64,000 nucleotides of DNA from Saprospiraceae bacterium. GTDB taxonomy: Bacteria > Bacteroidota > Bacteroidia > Chitinophagales > Saprospiraceae. Below are positions 16,851 to 26,846 of this stretch, piece by piece. The DNA lies in contig JADJPZ010000003.1 in the NCBI GenBank assembly GCA_016713025.1, positions 1-64,000 of the forward strand. The letters are read 5' to 3'. Positions within the stretch are counted from its first letter, which is position 1; the number at the start of each line of letters is the position of its first letter. The notes below the pieces were generated by a model, which ran no database searches, was not told the origin of the DNA, and saw only the letters and a program-made list of their open reading frames with translations. The position numbers were made by a program, and so were the translations under genes.

Positions 16851-18110
16851 TTATTGTGCCTTTTTTGAGTCTTCATTCTTTGGAGAAAAAAGTTTCTCAC
16901 TCAGTTGGTCCATCTCAGCTCCAACTCTACTTTCTACAATCTTACCATAAATCTGTGTGGTCTTTATGCTTTTGTGGCCAAGCATTTTGCTTGTAGCTTC
17001 GAGACTCACACCATTTGTCAATAGAACAGTAGTCGCAAATGTATGCCGGGCAATGTGCGTGGTCAATGGTTTTGTAATGCCACATATATCTGCCAATTCT
17101 TTAAGATAGGTATTTAGCCTTTGATTGCTTTTCATTGGTAGAAGGCGATTCTTGCTCACACATACAGGATGCTCTTTGTACTTTTCTATAATATTTAGTG
17201 CTGGTTCTAGTAAAGGAACATTACTCACATTATCATTTTTCTGTCTAGAAGTATATATCCATTTCTTACCGTTGATGCCAGTAACTAAATGATCAGAACA
17301 AAGAAGTGAAGTATCTTTGTAGGCATATCCTGTATAACAACAGAAAACAAAACAATCTCGCACCTCACTTAATCTAGGAATAGTAATTTCCTTTTCAACA
17401 ATTCGCTGCAACTCTTCAGCGGTGAGATATTCCTTTTTTGTCTCTTTGGTATGTGCCTTATAAGATGACAATACATTTTTGACTAAGTAATCATATTTTA
17501 CACCATAATCAAGTACTCGACTTAGATATTGCATAAACTTGACCAGTGTATTTTGATGAAGCTTTACAATAGATTTTAGGTATATCTCATATTCCATCGC
17601 AAAAGAATATTTGATCTGATCGATCTGGATATCTGATACTTGGTATTTGTACACAAGAAAATCTAGAATCCTTCCTTTGTACAATTTATAGCGATTGAAA
17701 GTAATCTTTCCAATCCCTATTCCCACAAGGCCTTCATATTGCTGATTGTGAAGCTCACATAATTCAGAAATGGTGATGGCATGTTTTTTTGAGACTTCAT
17801 CTTTACCCATTAAACGATTACGAATTTCATCAACAGTAATATCTTCCTGGTTGGCCTTCATAGTATGGAATATTTGTAGTACATCCATTTTCATAGTATC
17901 CAAATGCAGATTGATGGTGCTAACCTTTTTAGAGCTGCCTTTGACCCTGCCAAAATTGGAATCCCATTCATCAAAATTTACTTTGTGGCCAGTTCCGATG
18001 TAAGCGCGCCGACCTGACAGGTACAATTGCATCATCACAGGTGATGATCCTGAATTCTTTTTATCCGACCGAAGGATAAAACTTACCTTAAGAATTTCTA
18101 ACTTTTTCAT
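16851..18110 (-). CDS. Tyrosine recombinase / integrase (Bacteroidota type)
   Basis: 419 aa. N-terminal arm-binding domain (residues 1-95, FILRSDKKNSGSSPVMMQLY), a SAM-like core-binding domain (about 105-205, including HQNTLVKFMQYLSRVLDYGV) and the catalytic domain. Catalytic residues: HIARHTFATTVLL (HxxR), GHKSIKTTQIYGKI (final His and Tyr nucleophile), and the box I region FCCYTGYAYKD, where Arg is replaced by Ala-Tyr as in many Bacteroidota integrases. It would integrate and excise the adjacent island at the tRNA-Arg gene. Its start faces the 3' end of tRNA-Arg(TCT) 280 bases away, and the gap carries clustered GTCGC sites likely to be its arm or regulatory sites. Confidence 0.92.
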   Translation of the reverse strand: MKKLEILKVSFILRSDKKNSGSSPVMMQLYLSGRRAYIGTGHKVNFDEWDSNFGRVKGSSKKVSTINLHLDTMKMDVLQIFHTMKANQEDITVDEIRNRLMGKDEVSKKHAITISELCELHNQQYEGLVGIGIGKITFNRYKLYKGRILDFLVYKYQVSDIQIDQIKYSFAMEYEIYLKSIVKLHQNTLVKFMQYLSRVLDYGVKYDYLVKNVLSSYKAHTKETKKEYLTAEELQRIVEKEITIPRLSEVRDCFVFCCYTGYAYKDTSLLCSDHLVTGINGKKWIYTSRQKNDNVSNVPLLEPALNIIEKYKEHPVCVSKNRLLPMKSNQRLNTYLKELADICGITKPLTTHIARHTFATTVLLTNGVSLEATSKMLGHKSIKTTQIYGKIVESRVGAEMDQLSEKLFSPKNEDSKKAQ

Positions 18111-18180
18111 TTGTATTGCATGGTTTTAAAACGTGAAAAATTACTTTCCTGTTGCCATGCAGCGTAAAATAAGTGAAGAA

Positions 18181-18283
18181 TTGTCGCGTATAAACATTTG
18201 CGACAGCTATTTTGGTATTTGCGACGGTCGCAAATGTGTCGCAAAATAGTATGCTTTTTGACCCTTGTCGCTGAATTGTCGCA
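18181..18283. promoter_or_regulatory. Cluster of GTCGC/GCGAC sites between integrase and tRNA-Arg
   Basis: Seven TGTCGC-type words in about 100 bases: TTGTCGC 18181, ATTTGCGACA 18196, the perfect palindrome ATTTGCGACGGTCGCAAAT 18217-18235 (two sites), TGTCGCAAAAT 18237, TTGTCGC 18265 and TTGTCGCA 18276. The location suits integrase arm-type sites of attL or a repressor operator. Confidence 0.65.
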
Positions 18284-18345
18284 TTAAATTCAGTTTAAAA
18301 AACATCAATTTAGCAATGTATTTATTCATAACTCCTTGAAAAACA

Positions 18346-18379
18346 AATGCCAAACAAGAAATTCATCTTGTTTGGCATT
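18346..18379 (-). terminator. Terminator of tRNA-Arg
   Basis: A perfect 13-bp stem AATGCCAAACAAG / CTTGTTTGGCATT with an 8-base loop, followed on the minus strand by TTGTTTTT. It lies 8 bases beyond the tRNA 3' end. Confidence 0.75.
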
Positions 18380-18387
18380 CATAAGGG

Positions 18388-18461
18388 TGATCCCGACAGG
18401 ATTCGAACCTGTGACCCACAGATTAGAAATCTGTTGCTCTATCCAGCTGAGCTACGGAACC
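18388..18461 (-). tRNA. tRNA-Arg (anticodon TCT)
   Basis: A complete cloverleaf on the minus strand: acceptor GGTTCCG paired with CGGGATC, D-loop AGCTCAGCTGGATAGAGC, anticodon arm CAGATTTCTAATCTG, TPsiC GGTTCGAATCC. CCA is not encoded. Its 3' end faces the integrase, making it the likely attachment gene of the island to the left. Confidence 0.95.
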
Positions 18462-18567
18462 GTAGATATCGGATTTCTTCAAATCGGCTGCAAATGTAGT
18501 TATTATCCAGCGATTGGAAAAGAATATTTAAAAAAATATTTTTCAAAACCTGTTATGCTGTACGTGA

Positions 18568-20025
18568 TCAGTTATTGAGATCATTGAACATATCTGACAA
18601 TGGGTCCGAAAAAGATAGGCTGTTGTCCACTATATTTTTACCTATAACTTCGGATTCAGAAAGTCCGAAAAGCACTAATTCCATCATGGGCATCAGCTCT
18701 GTTTCCTTAGGTTTATATTCTTCGGTCAATTTTTTTAATCCCGCTATATTTTCTATCTTTGTTTTAAACTCCGTATCTGAATCATCATTGAGTATTTCTA
18801 TGGTATTTCCACCTGAAAACCAGGCCTTGACCACGCCATAAACATCTCTGATCTCACGTTTTAGCTTTTGGTTTGGGTCAGGAAAATAAGTTGTAAATAG
18901 TTCCTTGCAAGACTTAAATATAAGATGCATAGCTACATTATAATGTCCCTCCTGCTCTCCTTCATATACAAGTTCCACCTTGCCGGTGATGGCAGGAATG
19001 ACTCCCCAGAAATCGGTAATTCTCGTAGTGGTTTTAGTTTCCCCATTCAGAAGCATCCTCCTTTCTGCCGTACTGTAAAGGTTTTCAAGAGCAGATATAC
19101 TCAATCTTGCAGATACACCGCTTTTGGCATCAACGTACTCACTTTCCCTGGCATTAAAACTGATCATCTCGATCAATCTCAGATGAAGCTCGGGTACATG
19201 TATGGCTTTCTTTTGGCTTTGGTGGAGTTTTGATTCCTGAGCAGTAATAGTCATTGCTGTTTCAATCGTCCTTGGATAGTGGGTCAGTATCTGACTCTCT
19301 ATCCTGTCCTTAAGCGGTGTGATGATACTGCCTCGGTTGGTATAATCTTCAGGATTGGCAGTGAATACAAAAGAAATATCCAAAGGCAATCTGACTTTAA
19401 ATCCTCTGATTTGGAGGTCTCCTTCCTGAAGAATATTAAATAATGATACCTGAATCCTGGCTTGTAGATCAGGTATTTCATTGATCACAAAGATGCACCT
19501 GTGGGATCTGGGTATCAACCCGTAGTGGAGTACCCGCTCGTCAGCATATGGCAATTTTAATGTGGCTGCTTTGATAGGGTCAACATCTCCTATCAGGTCT
19601 GCTATACTCACATCCGGGGTTGCCAGTTTTTCTACATATCTATCAGACCGGTGCATCCATGAGACAGGTGCGTCGTCACCTTTTTCTGATATCAGATCTC
19701 TGGCATAGCGTGACAATGGAGCTAATGGGTCATCATTGAGCTCTGATCCTGAAACTACAGGAATATACTCATCAAGCAGTGTAGTCAGCAATCTGGCAAT
19801 CCTTGTTTTCGCCTGACCTCTCAGCCCTAGTAAGATGATGTTATGACCTGATAACACTGCTCTTTCGATATCAGGCAACACGGTATCTTCAAAGCCCAAG
19901 ATACTGTCGAATACTTTTTCCTTTTTCTTCAATTTCTTTATGAGGTTATCACGCATTTCTGATTTTATAGACTTGGGCTGATATCCTGAAGCTTTAAGTT
20001 GACCAATAGTTTGAATATTTTTCAT
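18568..20025 (-). CDS. MoxR/ChlI-type AAA+ ATPase (COG1239-like)
   Basis: 485 aa, soluble. Walker A GLRGQAKTRIARLL (residues about 66-80), a Walker B-like block CIFVINEIPDLQARIQVSLFNILQEGDLQIRG, sensor I VFTANPEDYTNRG and LKDRIESQILTHYP as arginine-finger region. This layout is that of Mg-chelatase subunit I-related ATPases found widely in Bacteroidota, which usually partner with a von Willebrand A-domain protein to remodel another protein. No VWA partner lies immediately beside it here; upstream is a 300-base gap and downstream the tRNA-Arg. It is annotated elsewhere as sigma-54-interacting or magnesium chelatase, but no chlorophyll pathway is implied. It is the first ordinary chromosomal gene outside the island. 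Confidence 0.85.
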   Translation of the reverse strand: MKNIQTIGQLKASGYQPKSIKSEMRDNLIKKLKKKEKVFDSILGFEDTVLPDIERAVLSGHNIILLGLRGQAKTRIARLLTTLLDEYIPVVSGSELNDDPLAPLSRYARDLISEKGDDAPVSWMHRSDRYVEKLATPDVSIADLIGDVDPIKAATLKLPYADERVLHYGLIPRSHRCIFVINEIPDLQARIQVSLFNILQEGDLQIRGFKVRLPLDISFVFTANPEDYTNRGSIITPLKDRIESQILTHYPRTIETAMTITAQESKLHQSQKKAIHVPELHLRLIEMISFNARESEYVDAKSGVSARLSISALENLYSTAERRMLLNGETKTTTRITDFWGVIPAITGKVELVYEGEQEGHYNVAMHLIFKSCKELFTTYFPDPNQKLKREIRDVYGVVKAWFSGGNTIEILNDDSDTEFKTKIENIAGLKKLTEEYKPKETELMPMMELVLFGLSESEVIGKNIVDNSLSFSDPLSDMFNDLNN

Positions 20026-20342
20026 TTGATTTTTTATCTATATTATTATTTTTTTTTGCTGTTATAACTGTTTCGATGAACGGCGAAGCAGTTACTACAA
20101 AGAAGGATTTATGCTAATTCCAATTTTTAATATTACCGTAAGTGTAAGAGAACACATATTATGTCAATAGGTTTTTGGAATTAAGGTAAGGTATGCTAGT
20201 TTTTTCGATCCACCTTGATACTGCTCAGACTGAATAAATGATTTTTACGGTAAAATAAATGCAAAATAAAGTAATCATTTTGCCACAATCTTTTAAATTC
20301 AAGCCCAATTCTGATTGCACCAAGCAAAAAACAAAATCTTTT
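20026..20342. other. Intergenic gap
   Basis: AT-rich; no gene, hairpin terminator or repeat was recognised. Confidence 0.5.
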
Positions 20343-22082
20343 TTATTTCGCTTTTTTGCCTTTTTTCTTTTTTGGTTTATACTTGATATCAAATATCTGA
20401 AAACTGTCAATTCCCGTTAATTCATATACTCTGTCATTCCATTCTTTTAATACATCCATATCCTGACCCAACTTCGTTTCTTTGTTGTATCTTGTGATCA
20501 GTGATTGCAGATCTTTCTCAGCAACTTTATATGCATTTTTCATAGCAGTCACATCACGGAGCATTTTAAGTTTTTCATCCAGATTCACCCGAATGATTTC
20601 TGCTAAATCAAATAGAATATTTTGGTAAGCCAGATTTTCTTTAGTTCGGGGCAGGTTATATTTGCTGTTTTCGATGTCCAGCGTGGTGAGCGTAGTATAC
20701 AGAATAGTGTCGGCGTATTTATTGACATCAAAGTAGATAGAAATGGAAGGTTTTGATATTAAAGTGTCAGATAAAATATTTGTTACCTGATCGAGATAAT
20801 TGTCTTTATTCCACACCAAAACTCCTTTTATTGCGAGTAACATGTTTTCAGAGTCCTTCTTGTCAGGAGGGTAATAGTTGGACTGAAACGCTTTCAACCA
20901 TATATGTCTCACTTTGTTGAGTTGACTTAGGGTCATGGGGATCACATTTTCACACTTCCAAAAAGTACTATCATAAGGAGTGCTCAAGATACGAAAATAC
21001 AACTCTTTGCTAGTATTTTCATTATTAGTATAAAAAGGCCGGTTATAGTCATAATAGTGAATGATTCCATTGTTTTTAAAATGGTTTTGTTTGACTTGTG
21101 TTTTATTGGTCATCGGATATCGGTAAGAATAACTGAAGTTGGTGAACGTCAGATTTCCCATATTCTTTTCAACATCGGAAAATCTGTAAACCAGGTCCAT
21201 ATCTACATCTTCAGGCCATTGGGCATTGAGAAATGGATTAAGATTAGTGCGATCTATCTGTAGTTTTAATTGTTTGACCGTCCATGTTTTGTTGCAGATC
21301 CATATTTCTCCATAAAAATGTCCTGTCGAATCTGACACGGCGGGTTCAAACTCCAGATGCAATGTATTTTCAGAATTCTGTATTCCAGGTGTAAAATGCC
21401 ATAAACTATCCAAAGATTTTTCCACATAAGACAGTAGCGGATTTGAAGGCATTCTTTTGCTTCTATGTAGTGGAGAATGGATAATCATAGCGATAGAATG
21501 CCAGATATCGGGTGTGGAAGCCAAAAATCTATTAGGCGCAACAGCTGTCAGAGATTTTTCAATAATTGCTGTTCTACCGTTTTTATATTCCAATTTGAGC
21601 ACTTTTGTACCCTGTACTGTGGTGTTAAAGTACAAGCCTGTCATTTCAGTATTACCCAAGACGTCTTGTGTCTCATAATAAAAATAGGCCCGACTTTGAA
21701 ACAATTGTTTTTTCCTAAGCTTTTCGATGGCAGTTTTTAACTTTTCTTTTTGTTCTTCGTTTACTTCATCAGTGTCAGAGGCCAGAAATTGTTCCTCTTC
21801 CAGCATGACCACAGCACTATCCTTTATTGTGCTTACAGGCAGGAGTTTTACTGAAAACCCTATTTTTGAAAAAACCAGGGTATCATCTGAAATGACAAAG
21901 GGAATTTTGAATACACCTTCTTCATTGGTAAGAAATGTTTCTCCGGATTTCAAAGATGTCACTACGCAGTATGATATCTTTACCGAAGTTTCCTGTTCTG
22001 AAACAAATGCCACTAAAGGTCTTTGGCCAAAAACGAAGGTGAGCTGCCAAATCAGAAATAATGCAACATAGATACTCTTCAT
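20343..22082 (-). CDS. Exported carboxypeptidase-regulatory-like domain protein
   Basis: 579 aa from ATG 22082 (MKSIYVALFLIWQLTFVFGQ, a clear signal peptide); the longer frame to 22103 would bury it. Residues 35-95 form a CarboxypepD_reg-like beta-sandwich (GETFLTNEEGVFKIPF, then DTLVFSKIGFSVKLLPV). The middle is a large beta-rich region with WHFTPGIQNSENTLHLEFEP and GHFYGEIWICNKTWTVKQLKL, reminiscent of the DUF5686-like domain of Bacteroidota periplasmic or outer-membrane proteins. The C-terminus is helical and lysine-rich (KPKKKKGKKAK) without a T9SS tail. Role unknown; likely periplasmic or cell-surface. The terminal lysine tail is unusual. Confidence 0.7.
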   Translation of the reverse strand: MKSIYVALFLIWQLTFVFGQRPLVAFVSEQETSVKISYCVVTSLKSGETFLTNEEGVFKIPFVISDDTLVFSKIGFSVKLLPVSTIKDSAVVMLEEEQFLASDTDEVNEEQKEKLKTAIEKLRKKQLFQSRAYFYYETQDVLGNTEMTGLYFNTTVQGTKVLKLEYKNGRTAIIEKSLTAVAPNRFLASTPDIWHSIAMIIHSPLHRSKRMPSNPLLSYVEKSLDSLWHFTPGIQNSENTLHLEFEPAVSDSTGHFYGEIWICNKTWTVKQLKLQIDRTNLNPFLNAQWPEDVDMDLVYRFSDVEKNMGNLTFTNFSYSYRYPMTNKTQVKQNHFKNNGIIHYYDYNRPFYTNNENTSKELYFRILSTPYDSTFWKCENVIPMTLSQLNKVRHIWLKAFQSNYYPPDKKDSENMLLAIKGVLVWNKDNYLDQVTNILSDTLISKPSISIYFDVNKYADTILYTTLTTLDIENSKYNLPRTKENLAYQNILFDLAEIIRVNLDEKLKMLRDVTAMKNAYKVAEKDLQSLITRYNKETKLGQDMDVLKEWNDRVYELTGIDSFQIFDIKYKPKKKKGKKAK

Positions 22083-22670
22083 AAGCTTATAATAAATGGT
22101 CAATTACTTTGAAATTACAAAAATCCGCTAATTATTTGATACAAAAGGTGAATTTGAACTAAATATAGCCTCCTGGACTCAAAAATAGATAAAAAATCAC
22201 GGAAAATTAACATTTATAATTGAAATTGAAAAGAACTATAATATTACAAATAATTATAGTGGACAGAAAATATTCTGCGAAAAATATAAAACATAATGTA
22301 TTGTAAATTAAATAATTATGATGGTAAATTTTCGCATTTAATTTTCTATTTGGTATAATAATTTGATTCATACTTCACAATCAGCTTATCCATCAGATCA
22401 TAATTCCTTGCTAATACTCTCTTTTTGTTAATGGGTTTATTTTTAAAAAGGTCAATATTTGAACTACTTCGAAAATAAATATTTTATGATAATCAAACGT
22501 TTTTACCATCTCCCTTGCCTAATTGGCAGGCAGGCTAAAATGGAAACGCATGATTATCAATGCAGTAGAAATCACTTTTGTTTAATTTTAATTCATCCAC
22601 GACTTTTTAGGGATGATTAATATTTACATTTCATCATTAGCCATCAAGAAGCTAGTGCAGGCTTTGGTTT
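22083..22670. other. Intergenic gap
   Basis: AT-rich, no gene recognised. A small CCTAATTGGCAGGCAGG motif occurs at about 22517; nothing else stands out. Confidence 0.5.
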
Positions 22671-23627
22671 TTACTTCTTTTCAAATGTCCATACATCATT
22701 GTCGTATCTGAAATCTGGATGATTAGGTGTACCCCCATATTTTCCCCCAGTCATAATAATTTTATTTTTGTGGACTGTAGCAGCGATTCCACCGCGAGGA
22801 AGCCAAGGGGCTGTATGTGTTAGCCATTTTTTCCCATTATTACTAGACAAGATTTGGCTTGAAAACTGCCCATTTCGGTTGCAGCCAATTAGCCAAATTT
22901 CATTGTCAAATACTTGTGCAGAATATCCGTATATTTGTTCACCCTTTACAATCTCGTGAGATATTTTTTGCCAATTCAAAGCATCAGTTGAACTCCAGAC
23001 ATCATTGTCAAGCAAGTAAAGTGTATTGTTCAACATTACGACTTGACTTCCGCTTCTTTTGCCTAATGGCAGGTTTTCTTTTTGCTTTATCCAAGTAATT
23101 CCGTCTGCCGAATTCCAAATGTCGGAGAATTTATTGTCTTTGTCTTCTCCACCAATAATCCAGATTTTGTCGTCAAAGATGAATGGATGATAGAAAAATC
23201 GTTTTGGCAAATTACTTGTCTTTGAAATTGTTTCCCATTTCTTAAAGTCAGTAGTCTTAAAAATTTCAGGTTTAAACTCAAATTGTTCAATGTTGCCCTT
23301 AAAATATCCAAGCCCGTATATTGCTCCATTGAATTGAACATAGTCTAAAAATGCAAGATTGTTGATTGAGTTATAAAGAAGAGATTTTGTCCACCTTTTA
23401 CCATCTGTTGAAAACCAAGTTCCGTCTGGATGAAATACCCAAATTGTATCTCTTTGGCTGAACATTTGGAAGTTATAATTCTTTCTCCATTCGGCACTAT
23501 CCAATAGTTTTGTCCACACGTATGAAGTGTCAATTATCCCTTTTTCTGCTTCAAACACTTTCTCATTCTTTGGTTTGTTTTGGCAGGAAAATAGAATTAG
23601 GAATAGTAAAGAGTACATATATCTCAT
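22671..23627 (-). CDS. Kelch-like beta-propeller lipoprotein
   Basis: 318 aa. A lipoprotein signal, MRYMYSLLFLILFSCQN, with a lipobox Cys at residue 15. The mature part has five to six repeats pairing a 'device' strand with a gauge strand: IFDDKIWIIGGEDKDNKFSDIW, VMLNNTLYLLDNDVWSSTD, VFDNEIWLIGCNRNGQFSSQIL and KNKIIMTGGKYG, separated by W-x-x-I/T turns, as in Kelch/galactose-oxidase propellers. It probably sits on the outer membrane. No catalytic residues can be named. It stands alone between two long gaps, and its GC and style resemble horizontally distributed lipoproteins of the phylum. Confidence 0.75.
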   Translation of the reverse strand: MRYMYSLLFLILFSCQNKPKNEKVFEAEKGIIDTSYVWTKLLDSAEWRKNYNFQMFSQRDTIWVFHPDGTWFSTDGKRWTKSLLYNSINNLAFLDYVQFNGAIYGLGYFKGNIEQFEFKPEIFKTTDFKKWETISKTSNLPKRFFYHPFIFDDKIWIIGGEDKDNKFSDIWNSADGITWIKQKENLPLGKRSGSQVVMLNNTLYLLDNDVWSSTDALNWQKISHEIVKGEQIYGYSAQVFDNEIWLIGCNRNGQFSSQILSSNNGKKWLTHTAPWLPRGGIAATVHKNKIIMTGGKYGGTPNHPDFRYDNDVWTFEKK

Positions 23628-24671
23628 GTTCTAAAGTCTTTTACTGTTTGCGATGAAGTAAAGTTTGCCACTAAGTTTGGGTGTTGCCGAAGGTTGGGAT
23701 TTGGATTATGTCAGGCCAATTTTAGTACATAATTTTAATAATTGAATAACCTTACAATTACTTCCTGCTGTCCAACTTTTGCAAAACCGATGTGTGTACT
23801 TTGAATGACAAATATACGAGCAAAATCATAATCATCCAACTCTTCGCAAAACAAGTAGGCTAAAGAGTGAAAGCCCGTAGGAAAAATATCCAACTGTTTG
23901 AAAGTCTGTCACTCATACGCGGGCTTAATGTCCTGAAGTTTTAGCAAGATCCAGTTATCTTAAATTGATCTATACACTGAAATGATTTGCATTCACGAAC
24001 ACCATAAAGAATAAGTAATACCTAAAAATCTAAAATGATAATCTATTATGACCTCCAAATACTTCAAAATCAGTCGCTTTGCTCACTTTTAGCTTCGCAC
24101 CATAGTGGTGACTATGATTTGTCGCTAAAAGTGCTGATTTTCTTGTATTTGAAGCTCTCACTACGAATCTCATTTTAGATATTTAGGTAATAAGGAAAGT
24201 GGGTGATTAAACAGAAATAACCATGAATGTTGCGAAGTAAAAACGTGATACGAAATCTCATTGCATAGAGGCAGGAGAATTTAAAAACCTGACGATATCT
24301 CCATTCTATAAAATTTAATGTTTCATGTCTGACACCGCTACCAAGACTGCCCGATCTCAATTGTGAAGTATGATAGTGCTACAAGGGAAGAAACCATAAA
24401 ACTGGGTGGAAAGGGTTCAGCAGGGTTTTTATGGATTGTGTTCCGAGCACAAAGGAAACTTATTTGTTGTACTTCGTTTATTATGAAAGAGATGCATGCA
24501 GGGCTGCTGAAGGGAAGATTGGTGCAGCGCCTTCAAAACTCCTTAAAAAATGGATCATAGGTACTTACGTCAACTAAATTAGATGTTCAACCATAAGATT
24601 AAAACTCGTCATCTCTTAATTCAACCCGCTTTAACTTTTATTTAAACCACAAAAATCTCTTAGAAAAATGA
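23628..24671. other. Intergenic kilobase containing repeat A2
   Basis: No gene supported. The A2 palindromic element occupies 24021-24187. Short open frames at 24175-24360 and 24363-24560 show no protein-like features. Confidence 0.55.
24021..24187. mobile_element. 167-bp palindromic MITE-like element, copy A2
   Basis: Terminal repeats CCTAAAAATCTAAAATG (24021-24037) and CATTTTAGATATTTAGG (24171-24187), 16/17 complementary. Nested arms CAAATACTTCAAAATCAG / CTGATTTTCTTGTATTTG lead to a centre ATAGTGGTGACTATG. Same length and ends as the 40.9-kb copy; the word TAATA flanks both sides. Confidence 0.8.
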
Positions 24672-25865
24672 TCATTCAGGGAACGATATTTTTCCCATAC
24701 AGACAGACGGTACTCCTTCTCTGCTTCCAAAATTCACAGGGTTGCCTGCAATTGTTTCGTTGGCCAGTACAGCGAACAGCACAGCCTCTTTAGCATCACC
24801 TGATATACCCAACTCATCACACAGAGAAAATGTACACTCTGGCAACATGCACTTCATTGATGCCACCATCAGTGGATTATGCGCACCGCCGCCACTCATG
24901 TAAACTTTAAAATGGTGTGCACCGATCACATTTCTGATGGCATCAGTGATAGTTTCAGCGCTTAGTATGTTGAGCGTAGCCATGATATCTTCATGTGAGA
25001 TATCAGTCAGATTTTCTTTTTCCAAAGCATCATGAACATATTGCAAATTAAACACTTCCGGTCCGGTGGTCTTTGGAAATTTTAATCTGAAGAAATAATG
25101 ATCCTTTAGAGATTGTACCAGTTTATTATTGACCATACCTTTGGAAGCCATTTGAGCATTTTTATCAAATGGCAGGTTATAATTTTTTTTCATAAAAGCG
25201 TCCATCAGTGTATTGCCTGGTCCTGTATCTGTTACAAACACCTTGGAAGCATCTCCATCTCCCGGCAAATATGTAAAATTGCCAATTCCACCCATATTGA
25301 GCATAATTCGGTCTTCTCCCGGTTCTGAAAAGATGAGATAATCTCCATAAACTGCGAGCGGAGCTCCTTCACCACCGGCAGCAAGGTGTTTTTGTCTGAA
25401 ATCACTTACTGTAATGATACCTGTTTTGACAGATATATGGTCACCATCGCCTATTTGCAATGTAGTATTTGGAAATCCTTCCTGCATATGCTGGTGCTTC
25501 GGGGCGTGCATGACAGTTTGACCATGACTGGCGATAAGATCTACATGTCCGTGGTCTATTTTATTTTTTTCCAAAAATTCATTGATCATCTCACCATGGA
25601 GTAAACCAATCCATTCATTGAGCATAGCCATGTAAGGAAAATTGATAGTCTCCTTGGCAAATATTTCTTTTATTCTGTTTTTTATTTCGTCTGAATAATC
25701 GGTCGTTTGAAAAGCAATAAGGCTGACTTGTGTATATCTGCCGGCTCCTGATACTTTACAGAGTGCTATATCGAGTCCATCAAGTGAGGTGCCGGACATA
25801 AGACCTATGATCATTCTGGAATCAGAAGATGCCATAGCATGCAGTTTTCTAATGTTATTATTCAT
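24672..25865 (-). CDS. anmK: Anhydro-N-acetylmuramic acid kinase
   Basis: 397 aa from ATG 25865 (MNNNIRKLHAM); a TTG-started longer frame is less likely. The ASKHA-fold signatures are clear: phosphate-1 loop IIGLMSGTSLDGLDIALC, SHGQTVMHAPKH, TTLQIGDGDHIS, NMGGIGNFTYLP, FVTDTGPGNTLMDAF and VYMSGGGAHNPLMVASM near the end. The enzyme opens and phosphorylates 1,6-anhydro-MurNAc released from peptidoglycan, giving MurNAc-6-phosphate for recycling in the cytosol. Length is normal for the family. A TATATTTG -7 element sits at 25893-25886, about 20 bases before the start. It is single in its transcription unit, followed by a 1-kb gap. Confidence 0.95.
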   Translation of the reverse strand: MNNNIRKLHAMASSDSRMIIGLMSGTSLDGLDIALCKVSGAGRYTQVSLIAFQTTDYSDEIKNRIKEIFAKETINFPYMAMLNEWIGLLHGEMINEFLEKNKIDHGHVDLIASHGQTVMHAPKHQHMQEGFPNTTLQIGDGDHISVKTGIITVSDFRQKHLAAGGEGAPLAVYGDYLIFSEPGEDRIMLNMGGIGNFTYLPGDGDASKVFVTDTGPGNTLMDAFMKKNYNLPFDKNAQMASKGMVNNKLVQSLKDHYFFRLKFPKTTGPEVFNLQYVHDALEKENLTDISHEDIMATLNILSAETITDAIRNVIGAHHFKVYMSGGGAHNPLMVASMKCMLPECTFSLCDELGISGDAKEAVLFAVLANETIAGNPVNFGSREGVPSVCMGKISFPE

Positions 25866-25993
25866 AACTTTCAAATTTGTTCAAGCAAATATAATGAATT
25901 ATGGATGAAATCCTGATATCGATATGGTACTTCTTAAAAAATAGAAAGGTATCCGTTATGATACCTTTCCTGTAATTATTAAATTTGCTTTAG

Positions 25994-26080
25994 TGGTGCC
26001 CGGAGCGGGACTTGAACCCGCACGTCCTAACGAACACATGCCCCTCAAACATGCCTGTCTACCAATTTCAGCACCCGGGC
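25994..26080 (-). tRNA. tRNA-Leu (anticodon GAG)
   Basis: An 87-nt class II tRNA on the minus strand: acceptor GCCCGGG with CTCCGGGC-A and encoded CCA, D-arm TGAAATTGGTAGACAGG, anticodon loop TTTGAGG, long variable arm TGTTCGTTAGGACG and TPsiC GGTTCAAGTCC. No duplicated 3' end was noticed nearby. Confidence 0.95.
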
Positions 26081-26319
26081 TTTTTTTCAGGCTGCAAAAA
26101 TACTCTGTTTTTTCTATTTTTAAAATAATTACATTCATTATCGAAAATAAATTTTTCGCAATATAAGTTTTCATTTTTTTTTAGAAAAAATGGTACCCGG
26201 CCAATGAGCTATTAGTATGTTTACAATTAAACTTTTACTAAAACAAGCTGTCTTCTTACTTTATAATACAATATTCCATATATTTGTAAAGTTTTTATTT
26301 TTGGTAACTTCATATTATT

Positions 26320-26835
26320 TTGAAAAAATCATTTGTTTTTATTGGTGTATTTATTTTTCAGTCTTTGTTGATGTATAGCAAAGATAGTATCACTGTGTAC
26401 ATGTTTTTACTTGACGAATGCAGAATATGTCAGGAATTATCACCAGAAATGAATGCCATCTACGAAAAGTATGGGAATGCAATAGGTTTTATCGGATTAT
26501 TTCCCAACTTTTCATCAAAGAAAAAAGGAATAGATGCATTTAAGAAAAAATACAACATAAAATTCAACACAAAAACAGATTACTTCAAAACTCAGGCCAC
26601 TAAATTCACCGCAACCATACTTCCTGAAGTCATAGTCTACAATGAGACGACAAAAGAGATCATTTACAGAGGTAGTATCAATGACTTATTTTATTCTCCG
26701 GGAAAAAGAAGACAACATATCGCCAATCACTACCTCCGTGATGCATTGCATGCAACACTAAAAAATCAGATACCGGCTATCAGGGAAACTAAACCTGTAG
26801 GTTGTTTTATTAATTTTAACGATGCTTTAAATTAA
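26320..26835 (+). CDS. Secreted thioredoxin-like protein
   Basis: 171 aa with a signal peptide (KKSFVFIGVFIFQSLLMYS); the start is TTG at 26320, no better ATG exists upstream in frame. The thioredoxin fold shows a CxxC-type redox site CRICQELSPEMN, followed by IGFIGLFPNFSSKKKGIDAFKKKY and a cis-Pro-like ATILPEVIVYNE, then IYRGSINDLFYSPGKRRQ. This redoxin pattern (RG-I-D, G-KR) belongs to a subfamily paired with ascorbate-dependent monooxygenase-like cytochromes. It is eleven bases upstream of that gene and surely co-transcribed. It may keep copper or heme ligands reduced; that is inference. Periplasmic. Confidence 0.75.
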   Translation: MKKSFVFIGVFIFQSLLMYSKDSITVYMFLLDECRICQELSPEMNAIYEKYGNAIGFIGLFPNFSSKKKGIDAFKKKYNIKFNTKTDYFKTQATKFTATILPEVIVYNETTKEIIYRGSINDLFYSPGKRRQHIANHYLRDALHATLKNQIPAIRETKPVGCFINFNDALN

Positions 26836-26846
26836 ATTTAATTATT

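Noticed and set aside
25994..26080. Attachment site at tRNA-Leu
   Set aside because: No integrase or repeated tRNA 3' end lies near it.
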